From contig NC_067115.1 of the NCBI RefSeq assembly GCF_021347895.1, positions 13,215,876-13,279,875 of the forward strand: 64,000 bases of DNA. Reading direction: 5' to 3'. The translations under genes and the position numbers were made by a program. This stretch comes from Acanthochromis polyacanthus (taxonomy: Eukaryota; Chordata; Actinopteri; Pomacentridae). The notes beneath the pieces were generated by a model. The model was not told the origin of the DNA, searched no databases, and worked only from the letters and a program-made list of their open reading frames with translations. This document shows, piece by piece, positions 36,505 to 47,268 of the stretch (the stretch's first letter is position 1; each line of letters begins with the position of its first letter).

Positions 36505-36707
36505 CTGATGGGGTAGTCAGCAGCACTGAGGTTGATGAAGAAATCCCAGCTCCAGTCCCTCATGGCCAGCAGGTCTGCCATGCTGCGGAGATACATGGTG
36601 AGCAAACTGGCTCCACCCCAGATGGTGGCCATTCGCCAGGGAGTCACCCTCACATTGGTGTACTGGGAAGCCAAGGCTTGCACCTGTCTGTGCAGGTAGT
36701 TAGAGCG
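36505..36707 (-). CDS. xylt1: xylt1 exon 5: GT14 catalytic core
   Basis: The exon gives 67 codons plus the first two bases of an Arg codon (AG/G across the junction). It starts [15 protein letters not shown] and ends [12 protein letters not shown]. The acceptor is tttgtttcag/CGC and the donor ATCAG/GTAACA. The stretch [17 protein letters not shown] is near-invariant in xylosyltransferases; the Trp of TIWGG falls at the position of human Trp392. [13 protein letters not shown] is the GT14 core that resembles core-2/I-branching enzymes, and NLS within it is an N-glycosylation sequon. Nothing unusual in length or frame. Confidence 0.96.
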
Positions 36708-36910
36708 CTGAAACAAAGCCATTAATCACAGACTGATTAATATTCTGTCTGATACCAAGAGATTACATTTTGCCAGCTCAAGTAATTGAAAAATAAAGAA
36801 AATGTAATTACTTTGACCAAACTTTCATTAAAAACGATTGAGTTTAAAAGAGCTCAGCTGGCCTTACATTAAAGAAAGTACAAAGTGTTTGTAGGCTTTC
36901 TGTGGTTCAC
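36708..36910 (-). other. xylt1 intron 4
   Basis: A 203-base intron, the shortest of the gene here, AT-rich, with a typical TTTGTTTCAG acceptor. No other content. Confidence 0.95.
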
Positions 36911-37083
36911 CTGATCGACGTGTATGTAGTAGTAGTGGGAGGTGTGGTAGATGGCTTTGAAGAGGCGATGAAACTGGCGAGAGGCTCGACCGTGGACCAC
37001 CAGGACAAACGCTATTCTCACTGGTTTTGACGGAAAGCTCTCAGCAGAGTCTTCATCCCACTGGATGTTCACATTGGCTTTGC
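36911..37083 (-). CDS. xylt1: xylt1 exon 4: start of the GT-A fold, HVD motif
   Basis: Two bases finish the Gly codon and 57 codons follow, starting [12 protein letters not shown] and ending YYIHVDQ. The acceptor is cctgcacag/GC and the donor CAG/GTGAAC. The DED in QWDEDS corresponds to the human Asp314-Glu-Asp316 motif. Counting from it places the Asp of IHVD at the position of human Asp361, in the nucleotide-sugar site of this GT14 family. The block [16 protein letters not shown] is the conserved first strand and helix of the catalytic domain. The intron to exon 5 is only 203 bases, the shortest in the gene here. Assignment is very secure from sequence identity and frame. Confidence 0.96.
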
Positions 37084-38908
37084 CTGTGCAGGTACAAAAA
37101 CAGCAACTTTTTTTTTATGTAGCCATAAATATGAAAATAAATCTGTTGGTCACTGCATTTAATTCACACAATATTGCCTGAATCCTTCATCAGTAATTGC
37201 GTGTTCCCAAATGCTTGCGTGTTTGATTACTAATTCTGTTGTTTAATGGAGCTATGAGAGGTTGCACAAACCGTGCCATTATCCACGATATGATGGGGAG
37301 CACCTGTAAGTATGTTCAAGGGACAAAGACAGCAAATGCAAAAGCATAATGATTACAGTTAATAATGACAATTAAATGTTATTCTTTTATTAGACAATAA
37401 ACACAAATAGCTAAACAACGAGGTTGCTTAGCAACACAGTGAGTAGCAATTTTGAGAGGTGATTAGCATATTCATAATAATTAACTGCTATGTCGCAAAT
37501 GAATGTTCACTGGGTGTTTTAGATTGTATCTAAGTGTGACACAGCCTGAACTGAGGAAATATGTGTTATATAGCCTGGAATTAGGAAACTCTTGAAGGTG
37601 TACAGTGACACCACAATATGGCCATTATGGTTTGAAAAACACTGTAACAGGAGGTGGGTGTATAACAAGGGTGACTTCTTTTCCCTGAATTATGCACAGC
37701 AACAAGAAAGCTGTGTCACATCTGAGGTAGTGATAAATAAGTGAATAAATGGAAACAGAAATGTCAGATAGCTACTTCAGCCCTCTCAAAAAAAAGAAAA
37801 CCACACCACAAAGTCATGAGTCACTCATCCATTTATTACGTGATTGAATTGGAACTGTGACAATTTCAACCACACAACACCCACTGTAACGACTATCCTC
37901 CCTCAGACAGGAATCCTATAAGCGACTCCACTGGGGCTTTCAGGGTGGAGCACTGTTTGACAATGTGCCATCATTCCTCTCAGGCAAAACTCCCAGAAGA
38001 AGCCCTGGATTTATATTTTTTGCACAAATGACAACAATAAGCACGGAGGCAAACAAAACCTCGGTCGCGGCCCGCCAGGCCACTGTCCAATGAAACAATT
38101 CCAGCAATCTCTGGAGGGCCATAGCTAGTCTCACACAGCTCCATTGTGTGGTTTTGTACCACCCTTAACCGCTGCAAAACACTTCAAACTTAAAAAAAAA
38201 CCTTCCTCAAAGCAGTTGTGCACCATCAAGTCCCTGAACATTATCACAGACATTGTTTGTTTTTAAATCTTCAGTTATTACAGCAAATGTGCAGCTTATG
38301 AGACATATTTGTTCATAGAACATGCCTTAAGGAGATTAATGACTATAATTTGGGACTTCAGTTCCCAAGAGCCTGTCTGTGCTGTGGAAGCAGAGGAAGC
38401 TGAGGGAATATTGAAGAGGGGGCTGTTTATTCCCCTGAGGTGACGATTTCTCCAAAAAAGAAAAAAAAGAAGCCCCTCCCGACTTCTTGCGACGTCTGAG
38501 CCTGACGTCCTGTAATTACTTAAAATTTAAAAGCAGGCGTCTCCTCTTTACAAACTGGGCTAAGAGGGCCTGGTCTCACCCATTTATTCAAATTTAAGGG
38601 CAGGTGTCCAACACGGCTTTGTTTAAAGGTTGACCACAGGGGTGAGGCTAATGACACGCTCCCTTGGCTCCAATTGGCCGTGGCTCCTGTCATTCACTCA
38701 CACTTAGTTCTTGCTGCCTTTTCTCTCTTTTTCTCTGCATGTGACAGCTCAGGGGGAAAACTGCTGTGGGCTATATCAGATTGAACAGTAATTGGTGGCC
38801 AGCTAAGAAGGTTCACTGGTTTGCTTTGCACACGGATAATTGGCCAGTCGCTTCACAAAGCACTCTGAGAGTGTGTGCTATGCTAGCTAGCTGAACTAAT
38901 GAGCACTA

Positions 38909-38910
<2 letters not shown>

Positions 38911-38979
<69 letters not shown>
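38911..38979. repeat. (TG)n microsatellite, 69 bases
   Basis: Uninterrupted GT units in intron 3. Confidence 0.95.
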
Positions 38980-38981
<2 letters not shown>

Positions 38982-39761
38982 TAAGTTTTATTGTCAGTTT
39001 TGTTCAAAAATGCTTGTTTGTCTGCAGAGGAGCTTCATATGTGAGTATTCTCTGAACAGACTCTGCACCTGAAGAGACCGCTGGTCTCCTCGCAAAGAAA
39101 AGACAGAAGGCCTCCTCTTGAACTCATCACTCTTCATCATGCTTCGCTCCGCCATCAATCTTTTAAACTGCCTTTCCCTCATCTGCTATCACCCCGCTCT
39201 CTTCCTCCATCATCTTGTGTAACTTCGGGCTCTTACCCACCCTCCATCTTAACTGCTCATATGAGAGGTTAGAACAAGAGCTGAGCTACATCCCAAAGGG
39301 CTTGTACCAAATTGCATTTGAAAATGTCTCAGGGATGGTGTCTGCTGCTGCTGGAGACCATCCACAAAGGCAGGTTTGCAGATATAAACCACAGAGGTGG
39401 ATTTGATTTAAATCGATAGAATAACTGACTTTATGTCCTTTATCTTTGATTCTGCTGATTTTGAACTTGTAAGGCAGTGCCAGCACAACACTGAGATAAC
39501 ATCGCCTTAAAAGTTGATATGATGCCAGCACACAGGTACACGTGCAACAGCAACAGAGAACCAACAGCTGTGGTTTGGAGCTAGACAACATGTCTGCTGC
39601 TCAACCCACTAAGATACAACCAATCAATCATACTTAGCTAATGAAGGTTAAACGATTATCGGCTCAGATAATCAGCATTTTTCCAATTACAGATAGTTAT
39701 TTTTTTCACATCAGTTACCCATAAAAAAATATTTAAAATGTTCTACATTTGGTTATTGGTC

Positions 39762-40277
39762 TCAGGAGATGGGATGCAGAGCCTTTCAGCTATCAGGCTC
39801 CTCTCCTGTGGAACCAGCTCCCAGTTTGAATTTGGGAAACAGTCAGATTAGGCTTACAACTTTCCTTTTCGGTAAAGCTTATAGTTAGGGCTGGCTCCAG
39901 TGACCTTGAAGTTTAACTTAGTTATGCTGCTGTGGGCCCAGGCTGCTGGGAGACTTCCCATGATGCACTAACCACATCTCCTCCACTCTCCTCTCGTTCA
40001 CTCCTCATACATTTATATATCCCTACTGCATGTCGCTAACTTTGCGCCGTATCTCTCCTGTAATATTTGCGTTGTCCTCACTGCAGGTATCTGTTCTTTT
40101 GGAGCTACAGATTTCTCATTTACAGTTACTGGCATCACATCAGCCTCCCAAATGTTTCTTGTTCGTATTGTTGTTTGTTTGTTTTCCCTCCCATTTATCC
40201 TCACCCTATGTTATGAGATTTCTTCATATTAAAGGGGAGTTTTTTTCTTCGCACTGTTGCCAAGGACTTGCTCAAAG
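39762..40277 (+). mobile_element. Non-LTR retrotransposon (LINE) 3' fragment, decayed
   Basis: One frame reads FSYQAPLLWNQLPV followed by a stop, matching the end of the ORF of a fish LINE group in which a similar WNxLP motif closes the RT protein. Downstream GATTAGGCTTACAACTTTCC, AAGCTTATAGTTAGGGCTGG, TTAGTTATGCTGCTGTGGGC, GGGAGACTTCCCATGATGCA and GGGGAGTTTTTTTCTTCGCA are in the order of its known 3' UTR. It is truncated at both ends, with at least one internal loss. Confidence 0.65.
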
Positions 40278-40538
40278 TGAATACATGGTTTTACTGGAGT
40301 TCTCTCCATTATGTAGCATTGTGATGTTTTCAATTTACTATGTGAAGTGGCTGAAGAGGATTTATGTTGCCAACCCAACAGGTGCTATAGAATTAAAAGT
40401 AGATAGAAGTCAACTGATTGCAGCCCAATCGGACTGGTATGGTAACACATCACGAGTTATAGCCGTAGAATACATTTTAAAGAAAGTTTGTGTTGGAATT
40501 TTTCTTGCAAGTTAGATATTCAACTATAATTAATGAGG

Positions 40539-40564
40539 GTGTGTGTGTGTATATATATATATAT

Positions 40565-40597
<33 letters not shown>
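40539..40597. repeat. Compound (GT)(AT)(AC) microsatellite, self-complementary
   Basis: GT units, then AT units, then AC units. The GT arm is complementary to the AC arm and AT units sit between, so the tract can form a hairpin or cruciform. Confidence 0.9.
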
Positions 40598-40601
<4 letters not shown>

Positions 40602-42550
40602 ATGTATACTTGTCTTGCACATTACCAGCTAACGTGCTAAATGCACCACAAAGTTCACCAGTAGTTGCTGAATCTGTCTGAAGTTTTTGTATGAGGCAGA
40701 GCTGTCCTTCATTTCATTCAAAAAATGTATTGTAACACGTTTGAGTCTGATTTATGCCCACATTTTTTTCCCAGTACAAGGGTGTGACTCTGGATTGTCA
40801 CATGTCATAGGTGCTAGTTAATTCTAAGAAAAGTTGATATATAGTCAGCAAAAAAAAAAAAGAAAGAAAAAAATAGCGAAGACATTCTCTCCGAGTTGAG
40901 CGATGCTAATACAGAGCTAACACAATTACCAATCTAGTCAAGGCCTCAAGGACAGAATAGCCTACCGATCAAACCAAATTGGACAATTTGTGCTAACAAG
41001 GTTACGACTTGAAACGGGGGGGGAGAACAGAGGGCGAAAACACACAGACCAGACAGCAGGCAGGTAGATGGAGAGAAAGAAAAGTGATTTAATTTAGCTG
41101 TCGTGTTGTTACAGCCCAGCCACCAGAGGAAAGCCCTTTTCAATTTCTTTGTCTCTTTTGATCAGACTGTCAGTTTGAGTGGGATGCTGAGTTGCTGCGT
41201 GAGATGACAGGAGCTTAGGCGCAGACAAACGATACTCCTGCTCTTGGGAAAGAGGGAATGTACAGAAGTTGCTAAGTCACCGTGCCTCCTTCAGTTATAA
41301 TAACATGAGCGAGGGCCGGGAAGGTACCTGACGAGAACAAGCAGGATTTATAATAGCTTTCTCCTCCTCCCCTGCTGTCCATACTGCTTTCAGTCCACTC
41401 CCATGTGTGTGCATGCATGTGTGTGTATGGGATATTCACTTAAATATGGCTGCTGATGCGTGCTGCTCACTGATGGCTGCAGCCGCAACAGATTTTGTTT
41501 ACAGAATCTACAACCAGACTGCAGATGTCCATAAATTCTGAGGAAAAAAAAAAGAAAGATAAACTGTGTGTGCGTGTGTTTGTGCGTCTGAAAATAGAAA
41601 GGAAGAACCTGTGTTCTGTGGCCAGCTTGAAAAAACAAATGACAATTGGAAACCAATTTGGAGGGAATACAAGCAGAATCCCAATTTTCTCCAACAATTC
41701 ACTTCACCAATTACACATCAGCAAAAAAGACATTTCTCGCCTTTGATGACAAATTGCAATTACAAGAACAGGAAATATTTTACCATGTACTGTAGCCTGA
41801 CTGTCAGACTAGACTCTTTGTACTGAGCTTGGCGGCATTATTTTCTATTTTTTCTCCTGTAAGAGGAGCTTGTACAGCTAAGAGTAGGAGGACATATTGT
41901 GAAAAAAGTTAAATGTCAAAGTAAAAGAAGAAAAAGCACTGACAGCTTGTCAGCATTATTTTTCTTTTGCGTTGTATATTTTAATGAGTCTGCTAGAAAA
42001 ATCAGCTCCAGTGAATTTTTGATTCCTGACGTCTTGATTTTAAATTTAAAGAACTAAAAGGTAGTTCTCATTCCACATCCAATCCCACTGCTGTCACACA
42101 AATGTTGAATTTGGGAGTATTTTATAGCACTATGCATTCCAGTGTGTCGCTTTGTATCCGCTGAGCTAAATGAGAATTTTTTATTGATTGCACCGAACAG
42201 AGTGTCAAGCACAGACAAAATAATCAAACTATGAGGTGTTCAATACTCTAAAAAATATTTTTTTTCATCAGCTTACGACTGGGAGCAAAAGAGCCGTACA
42301 TAAAATTACATAGTTTTGGTTCTATCGCATCAGAAACAATTTTGCATTTCTTTTTCTGTCTTCGCTTTTCCCTGGTTTGAAGTTGGCCGGACTGAGTAGT
42401 GGGAAGGTGCTGTCACATACTTTAAAGTTTAACGGCATTTCACCATTGTGGGGTTGTTTGCCCTTTATACATAACTCGTCAGTGCAGATTCTCAGTCATC
42501 ACAGGTCACAGGAATCCTACAAGCATCAGTAAAAAGCAACCAGATTTCAC

Positions 42551-42662
42551 TTTTTGGTTCTTGAAGGTGTTTCATTTCTCATCCAAGAGGATTCCTGAGT
42601 TCTGCATCTCCAAAACTTTAGATCTCTTGGATGAGAGGAGAAACATTTTCAAGAACTAAAAA
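42551..42662. repeat. Imperfect 40-base inverted repeat with short loop
   Basis: Arm 1 (42551-42590) has GTTCTTGAAG, GTTTCATTTCTC and ATCCAAGAGG; arm 2 (42623-42662) has CTCTTGGATGAGAG, GAAAC and TTCAAGAAC. Reverse-complementing arm 2 matches arm 1 with a few mismatches; the loop is about 32 bases. The arms (CTCTTGGATGAGAGG, GAAAC, TTCAAGAAC) recall an abundant fish repeat, possibly linked to a Penelope-like element, but the class is not certain. Confidence 0.75.
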
Positions 42663-42883
42663 GTCAAGTCTAGCTGAAGCTCTTAGAGTTGCACAGAACA
42701 TTTTTGTTGCACATAACACACTAATTTGGAACTGAGCAATCTAAGAATCAAATGTTCCCACACTGGGAAGCTTGAACAATACTGATTCTTTCACTGAGAC
42801 TACTTTTGGAACTCCATCCACTCCACAGCCATTTATATTAACTTTAATCACCTCAGTCACTTACACGACAGTGATGGACTTAC

Positions 42884-43475
42884 CCTCGAGGGGGCAGTAG
42901 CGAGTGACCTTCTCAGGCATTAACTGCCCCTCCTTGTGTCTGCAGTACACCTCAGCGATCTGTTGCCGACACTCCTTGCTCTTGGCTCTCGACAGAGCTG
43001 AAATGGCTTCCTTCCCGCTGATCTCGCACTTGGGTGGCTGGTCGTAGGTCACCTCCAGCGTTGCTGCCGTCGCCTGCCTCCTGTGCGGGTGCTGATGTCT
43101 GTGCTGTGACTGCGCCTGCTGGGCCTGTGAGGAACGGTAGTGCTGCCGTGCTCCCTCTGCGGTGCCGTGACCACCTGGGTAGGAGGTGTTGTTGTTGCCC
43201 ACTGCCAGCGGCTGGTGGCCTACAGGCAGAACCTCGTTTGAGCTGCGGCCCAGACCGGGGGAGTTGTCGTGCCATGCTTGCTGCTGGGCGTGGGCCTTCT
43301 CCTGCAGGTGATCCCGCTGCTGCTTACTGCTGGTGGCTCCTACAGACTGCCGGTGCGGCTGCGAGCGTGCACCGAAGTTACTATTGTCTATATTCTCAAA
43401 GTCTTTGGGCACAGAGTTCTCATTGTTGCTGTCGACTCTACTTTTCTCCTTTGGCCGGTGGGAGTAATATCCATC
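42884..43475 (-). CDS. xylt1: xylt1 exon 3: Golgi-stem region and start of the conserved luminal domain
   Basis: This exon encodes 197 codons plus the first base of a Gly codon. The acceptor is ttttatccag before GAT (phase 0) and the donor is GAGG/GTAAGT, a strong site. It begins DGYYSHRPKEK, an XYLT1 signature, followed by the acidic/Asn-rich block with NSVPKDFEN. Residues about 38-140 are a low-complexity Gln/His/Ser-rich stem linker (QQQAWHD, SSQAQQAQSQHRHQHPHRR). Conservation returns at TYDQPPKCEISGKEAIS and continues through the Cys-containing CRQQIAEVYCRHKEGQ to RYCPLEG. Sequons NNTS and NTSY are visible in the linker. The linker makes this exon roughly 25-30 residues longer than the human sequence I recall. 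A purine-rich plus-strand run upstream (about 43487-43555) is a long pyrimidine tract in the transcript, suiting the acceptor. Confidence 0.95.
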
Positions 43476-44017
43476 CTGGATAAAATAGAAGGAGGAAGAC
43501 AAGGGAAGCATTGGGGAAACAGTAGGGTGTGAGTAAAGAGGAAAGGAGGGGGGGGGGCACAAACAAGAAAAACAAGATCAGAATTGAGCGAGCACACTGC
43601 ATATCAAGTGTCGGATTAACAATCAATGTGGCATGTATGAGTGGGCAGCGCTGCATTGAACCGTGAGGCATGAAATGAAGTAGCAAGGTATTGAGTGCGA
43701 GGACTACAAGGTGCAACCTAACTGGAGGTGAAGCAGGGCTGAGGGCTCTGCCGCGCCGTGCCATCATCAGATTAGCCCTGGTTTCAATTAAATTCTCCCT
43801 CAAATGGGCCCAGCACTCCGTAAAAGATTACCAAGGAAGGATAAAGAGGCCAGAATATGACTGTGAGTTTATGTGGGTGTTTGTGTTTACGCCTGTGTGT
43901 GCATGGATGTGTACAGTTCCCGTTTTCACTGGAGCTGCATAAGGATGTGAAGGAATTGTAGTGGTGGACTAGAAAGGCTGAACTTGTCAGTGCTGTGTGT
44001 CTGCATGTATGAGATAG

Positions 44018-44020
<3 letters not shown>

Positions 44021-44107
<87 letters not shown>
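44021..44107. repeat. (TG)n microsatellite, 87 bases
   Basis: Uninterrupted GT units. A 222-residue minus-strand open frame across it is only a His-Thr artefact. Confidence 0.95.
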
Positions 44108-44112
<5 letters not shown>

Positions 44113-44779
44113 TTGACTGTACAATTTCTCTATCTTTCTGGTAGAACAGGCTGAAAGCAAAGGAGCAGCACAGGGCCGAACGGAAAGAGGGAAAAGGGTA
44201 ATGAGTGATAGTGGGGAGCGCGAGGCGAAGGAGCGCTGACAAGGTCCACGAATTCAGCTCACAGGAAGAGCTGGCTTGTTTCAGTGAAATGTGTCGTGAT
44301 GCATCAAACGAGAAAACCAAGAGAGCTGTTGCACACCTTGCTAGACACACAAGAGAGGAGGCAGAGGAGGGAAAACTGAAGGGGGAATGACACGCAGCAG
44401 CGGAGGAAAGATAAAGCTCATGACAACAGGGATCCCAGATGTGTTTCTCCATTTACGAGACACAGAAACGAAGGAATAAGAAAATTTAGGGTAGGTTCAG
44501 AGTGGAAGCAGGAGAGGCGGGAGACAAGAGAAGCAAGTGAGATGCCATTGTTCGCCAGCAGCAGCTCAGCATGGAAATGTCTTTCCACCAGGCCATTTAT
44601 CAGCCCATCAACCTTTCCTCTCTGTAAACACCTCGCATGAGCGCCACGCAAAGGTGGCCAGCGAGGAGAGGCAGGATGGAGGATGACATTATGCAAGTGA
44701 GACAAGAAAGAAAAAAATGGATAGAAGACAGAAGCAGAACAACATACTCATTGTCAACTTGTTTTAAGCTTCTTCTTTG

Positions 44780-45090
44780 GCAGAGGGCTGATTCTCACTA
44801 CAAGCTTTCTACTTCTCTCCTTTCCTCTCCTCTTCCGCCCTTCACACTTCTCTTCACACATCCAGATTCTTCCTTTCCACTCTGCACCGTTCACCTCTCA
44901 TCCCTTCTGCTCCACATCTCGCTCCTCTTCTCTCATCATCTGTTCCCCTTCTCACATCTCTCGCACTTCGCTTTCTCCCCCTTTTTCTCTTCCCCCTTTT
45001 ATTCTTTCTCGGCTTCATCTCCGCTCGTGGCTGTCATAACCTCCCCCCTCCTCCTCGCCTCCTTGTCTTTCTCTGCTTTCCTCGTCCTGC
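44780..45090. repeat. Pyrimidine-rich low-complexity tract
   Basis: About 300 bases dominated by C and T on the plus strand (CTCTCCTTTCCTCTCC, TCTCCCCC units). A similar C/T-rich block lies at 47465-47700 and a purine-rich one at 62080-62230. Confidence 0.7.
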
Positions 45091-45764
45091 CAGTTTAAGT
45101 AGACCATGTTTGTCTGAATGGCAGAACCTGCTAATCCTGCGTGTAACAGCTGCTTAGACCAGTGATCACCTAAAAAGAAATCCCTACTCGCAGAGTTTCA
45201 AAGGGAATGCTTTAGGAGGCTAATCCATGCAGTGCAAGTCACTGGATGTTTGCAGAGGTAAAAATGAGCCTGTGTGCATTCGCGATTATGTGTGTTCAGT
45301 CTATGCTTTCTGTGGATTTTTTTTTTTGTAAAACTCTAAACTTCAGTGTGTTTGTGTTTAGGAGAGAGAGAGAGAGTAAGTAAAGTGGAGGCAGCATGTG
45401 TTTGCCCCGGAGACATTCCTGCTTTGAGTCTTACTGTGAGAGACATGGGGAGATGAGGGACACAGTTAGATTGGAAAAAATGCCCAAGTGAGCAACATGA
45501 AAAAACAACAGCGCCGGAGTGTCCCTCATCTTATCAGCAGACAGATACCACACGCAAGCAAGAGGTAAGACGTCTTGTCAGCTTTTTCTACTCGTCCATA
45601 AATTACAATACTAGCTGGTAAATGGCACACTTGGTTCACAGTTTTGAGTATGATTCTTTTTATTTTTTGTGGGCTTCTGTGAGATCTCAATAAAGTTTGG
45701 ACAGCCAATTAGACATTTTGTGTTTTCTGGTAATCGGGTAAGCAGTTCCGGGAAATTACAGCTC

Positions 45765-45850
45765 AAAGTCAAGCTACGCTAAGCTAACGAACCAACCTGA
45801 GAGTGGAATCAATCTTCCTATCCAATTTTCAAGAAAGCACATTTACACCC
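45765..45850 (+). repeat. AGCTTAGC-type dispersed repeat, fragment 2
   Basis: AAGCTACGCTAAGCTAACGA then CTGAGAGTGGAATCAATCTT and CCTATCCAATTTTCAAGAAA follow the order of the same repeat as at 12340 (GCTAAGCTAA...GAGAGTGGTATCAATCTTC type), in the opposite orientation. Confidence 0.5.
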
Positions 45851-47172
45851 AAAGGAAAACAAGCAACACTGCAATCACACGGAGTCCACACATGTAATGA
45901 CCGATTGTTTCACCCCCTGAATTCTTTTTGGGGTTGGAAGATACAATATTAAAAAAAAAATTAAAAAGACACCATTTAGCAGATCCAGAATCAGTAAAAA
46001 CTCCAGGAATCGTTGGATTTTCAACTCACGGTACTTCACAGCTTGTGACATCGTTGGAAAACGCAACCAAAACTAAGCTTAAAATCAGGATATTTCTTGA
46101 AAAAAACCCATTATTCAAGATGTCTTATTTAAAATGTCTCCCAAAATAAACTGTGCATTCCTTAATGCATCTGTGAAGCCATCAGTGAGTCAGCTGTAAC
46201 CAAGACTCACATGACAAATATTCTGAGTTTGCTTCAACAGGGGTGCAGGAATTTACAGCATATTGCAGTGAAAAAAGAGCCCGCGGTGAAAAGAATGTGA
46301 CAGCAGCAACAAGAAATAAAAACTCAGAAAACGCTTAAGGTTCAGAAGGTTAAATCAAACAACTAAATTAACAGCAAGTCGAGACGTGAAAGGATTAGTG
46401 TGATTCAGCTGACATTCATTTGACTTTCATTGATTGATATAGCACTTCTGCTGTCAGCATTTCATCACAGAAGCATTTTGCAGAGTTGAGAAAGGAGAAA
46501 ATGTCTTTTACAATTTGAGAAAAGTAAGAGCAAAGAGTCCAACTAGCCACAGTCAGGTGTGGAGACACTGACACACCAAAGCCCAAACATTTTCATTTCA
46601 CAATCATGCAAACAAAAGCAGCAAATTGTCACATTTGACAACCTTGACTTGGAAAAAGTTTGTCAATGGTACATGTTAATATTTTTAATGATCATTTTTT
46701 CATCAAAACCAGCTATAACTGTTTTCTTCTGCAGGGGTAGGAAGAGAAAAAGCGTCATGAAGATTTTGATTTGTTGCAAATTAATTGACATGGTTAGGAG
46801 TCAGACAGGGTTAGCCCCATGTGGCCTGAAGTGGAAATGAGTAGTATTTGTAAGCTGGCACTGAGGAGGTTCCTCTGGATAAACAATCTTCACACTGTGC
46901 TCCCTTCTCCCTCCCCCTCGCCTCCCTCCTGTGAGCAAAGGACTCCAGTAGCTGCGCCGCTCTTTAATCTCAGGGACTGGGCTCTAAACAGGAAGCGGTG
47001 GGGCACTGAATTAATAGTGGTGGCAGCCATTGGAGATAGAGCTGCGTCGGACTGCAGATGGGGCTGGGAGCTGGGGGGAAGCTATCGATTGTTGCTGGGG
47101 ATATGTATTCTACTCCCTGGGAATGCTGGAGAGGCGAGGCCAGGATTGCCTGGCATGCGGTGAGGTGGTTGT

Positions 47173-47173
<1 letters not shown>

Positions 47174-47265
<92 letters not shown>
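47174..47265. repeat. (CA)n microsatellite, 92 bases
   Basis: The longest uninterrupted CA run in the window, between a G-rich block and GAGCAAACTGCC. Confidence 0.95.

Positions 47266-47268
<3 letters not shown>

Larger units (their letters stand above)
37084..42883 (-). other. xylt1 intron 3
   Basis: A 5800-base intron. Contents listed separately: TG tract, LINE fragment, compound GT/AT/AC tract and a long imperfect hairpin. The stretches 37084-38900 and 40680-42550 hold no named feature; 38570-38700 is somewhat more GC-rich, with CCAATTGGC. Confidence 0.85.
2061..43475 (-). other. xylt1: xylt1 locus, 3' ten coding exons (exons 3-12), 5' end missing
   Basis: Ten minus-strand exons join without frame break: lengths 592, 173, 203, 81, 217, 177, 266, 199, 334 and 323 bases, total 2565, giving 854 residues and a TAG stop. 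Every internal boundary has an AG acceptor and a GT donor, and phases match across each junction. The protein matches vertebrate xylosyltransferase 1: the exon 3 stem sequence (DGYYSHRPKEK, then NSVPKDFEN) is of the XYLT1 rather than the XYLT2 type, and it ends in the family tail with [10 protein letters not shown]. The enzyme is a Golgi type II membrane protein that transfers xylose from UDP-xylose to Ser in Ser-Gly sites of proteoglycan cores. Order in the product: stem (exon 3), GT14 GT-A catalytic domain (exons 4-9), xylosyltransferase C-terminal domain (late exon 9 to exon 12). The start codon, signal anchor and promoter are not in the recognised part; exon numbers assume the 12-exon human layout. 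Confidence 0.95.

Noticed and set aside
37940..38177. Two overlapping minus-strand open frames in intron 3
   Set aside because: No splice or start context, no known domain, and they overlap in different frames. The DNA may be conserved noncoding, but there is no coding evidence.
2061..43475. Alternative identity as xylt2
   Set aside because: The stem blocks in exon 3 (DGYYSHRPKEK, NSVPKDFEN) and the very large introns fit xylt1; xylt2 lacks these blocks and is compact, as I recall.
43034..43483. 149-residue plus-strand frame opposite exon 3
   Set aside because: Antisense shadow of the xylt1 exon, which has clear family identity on the minus strand.
43784..44452. 222-residue minus-strand frame (and 47058-47717, 33268-33630, 61647-62000)
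   Set aside because: They run through CA/TG microsatellites, giving long His-Thr or Cys-Val runs; not genes.
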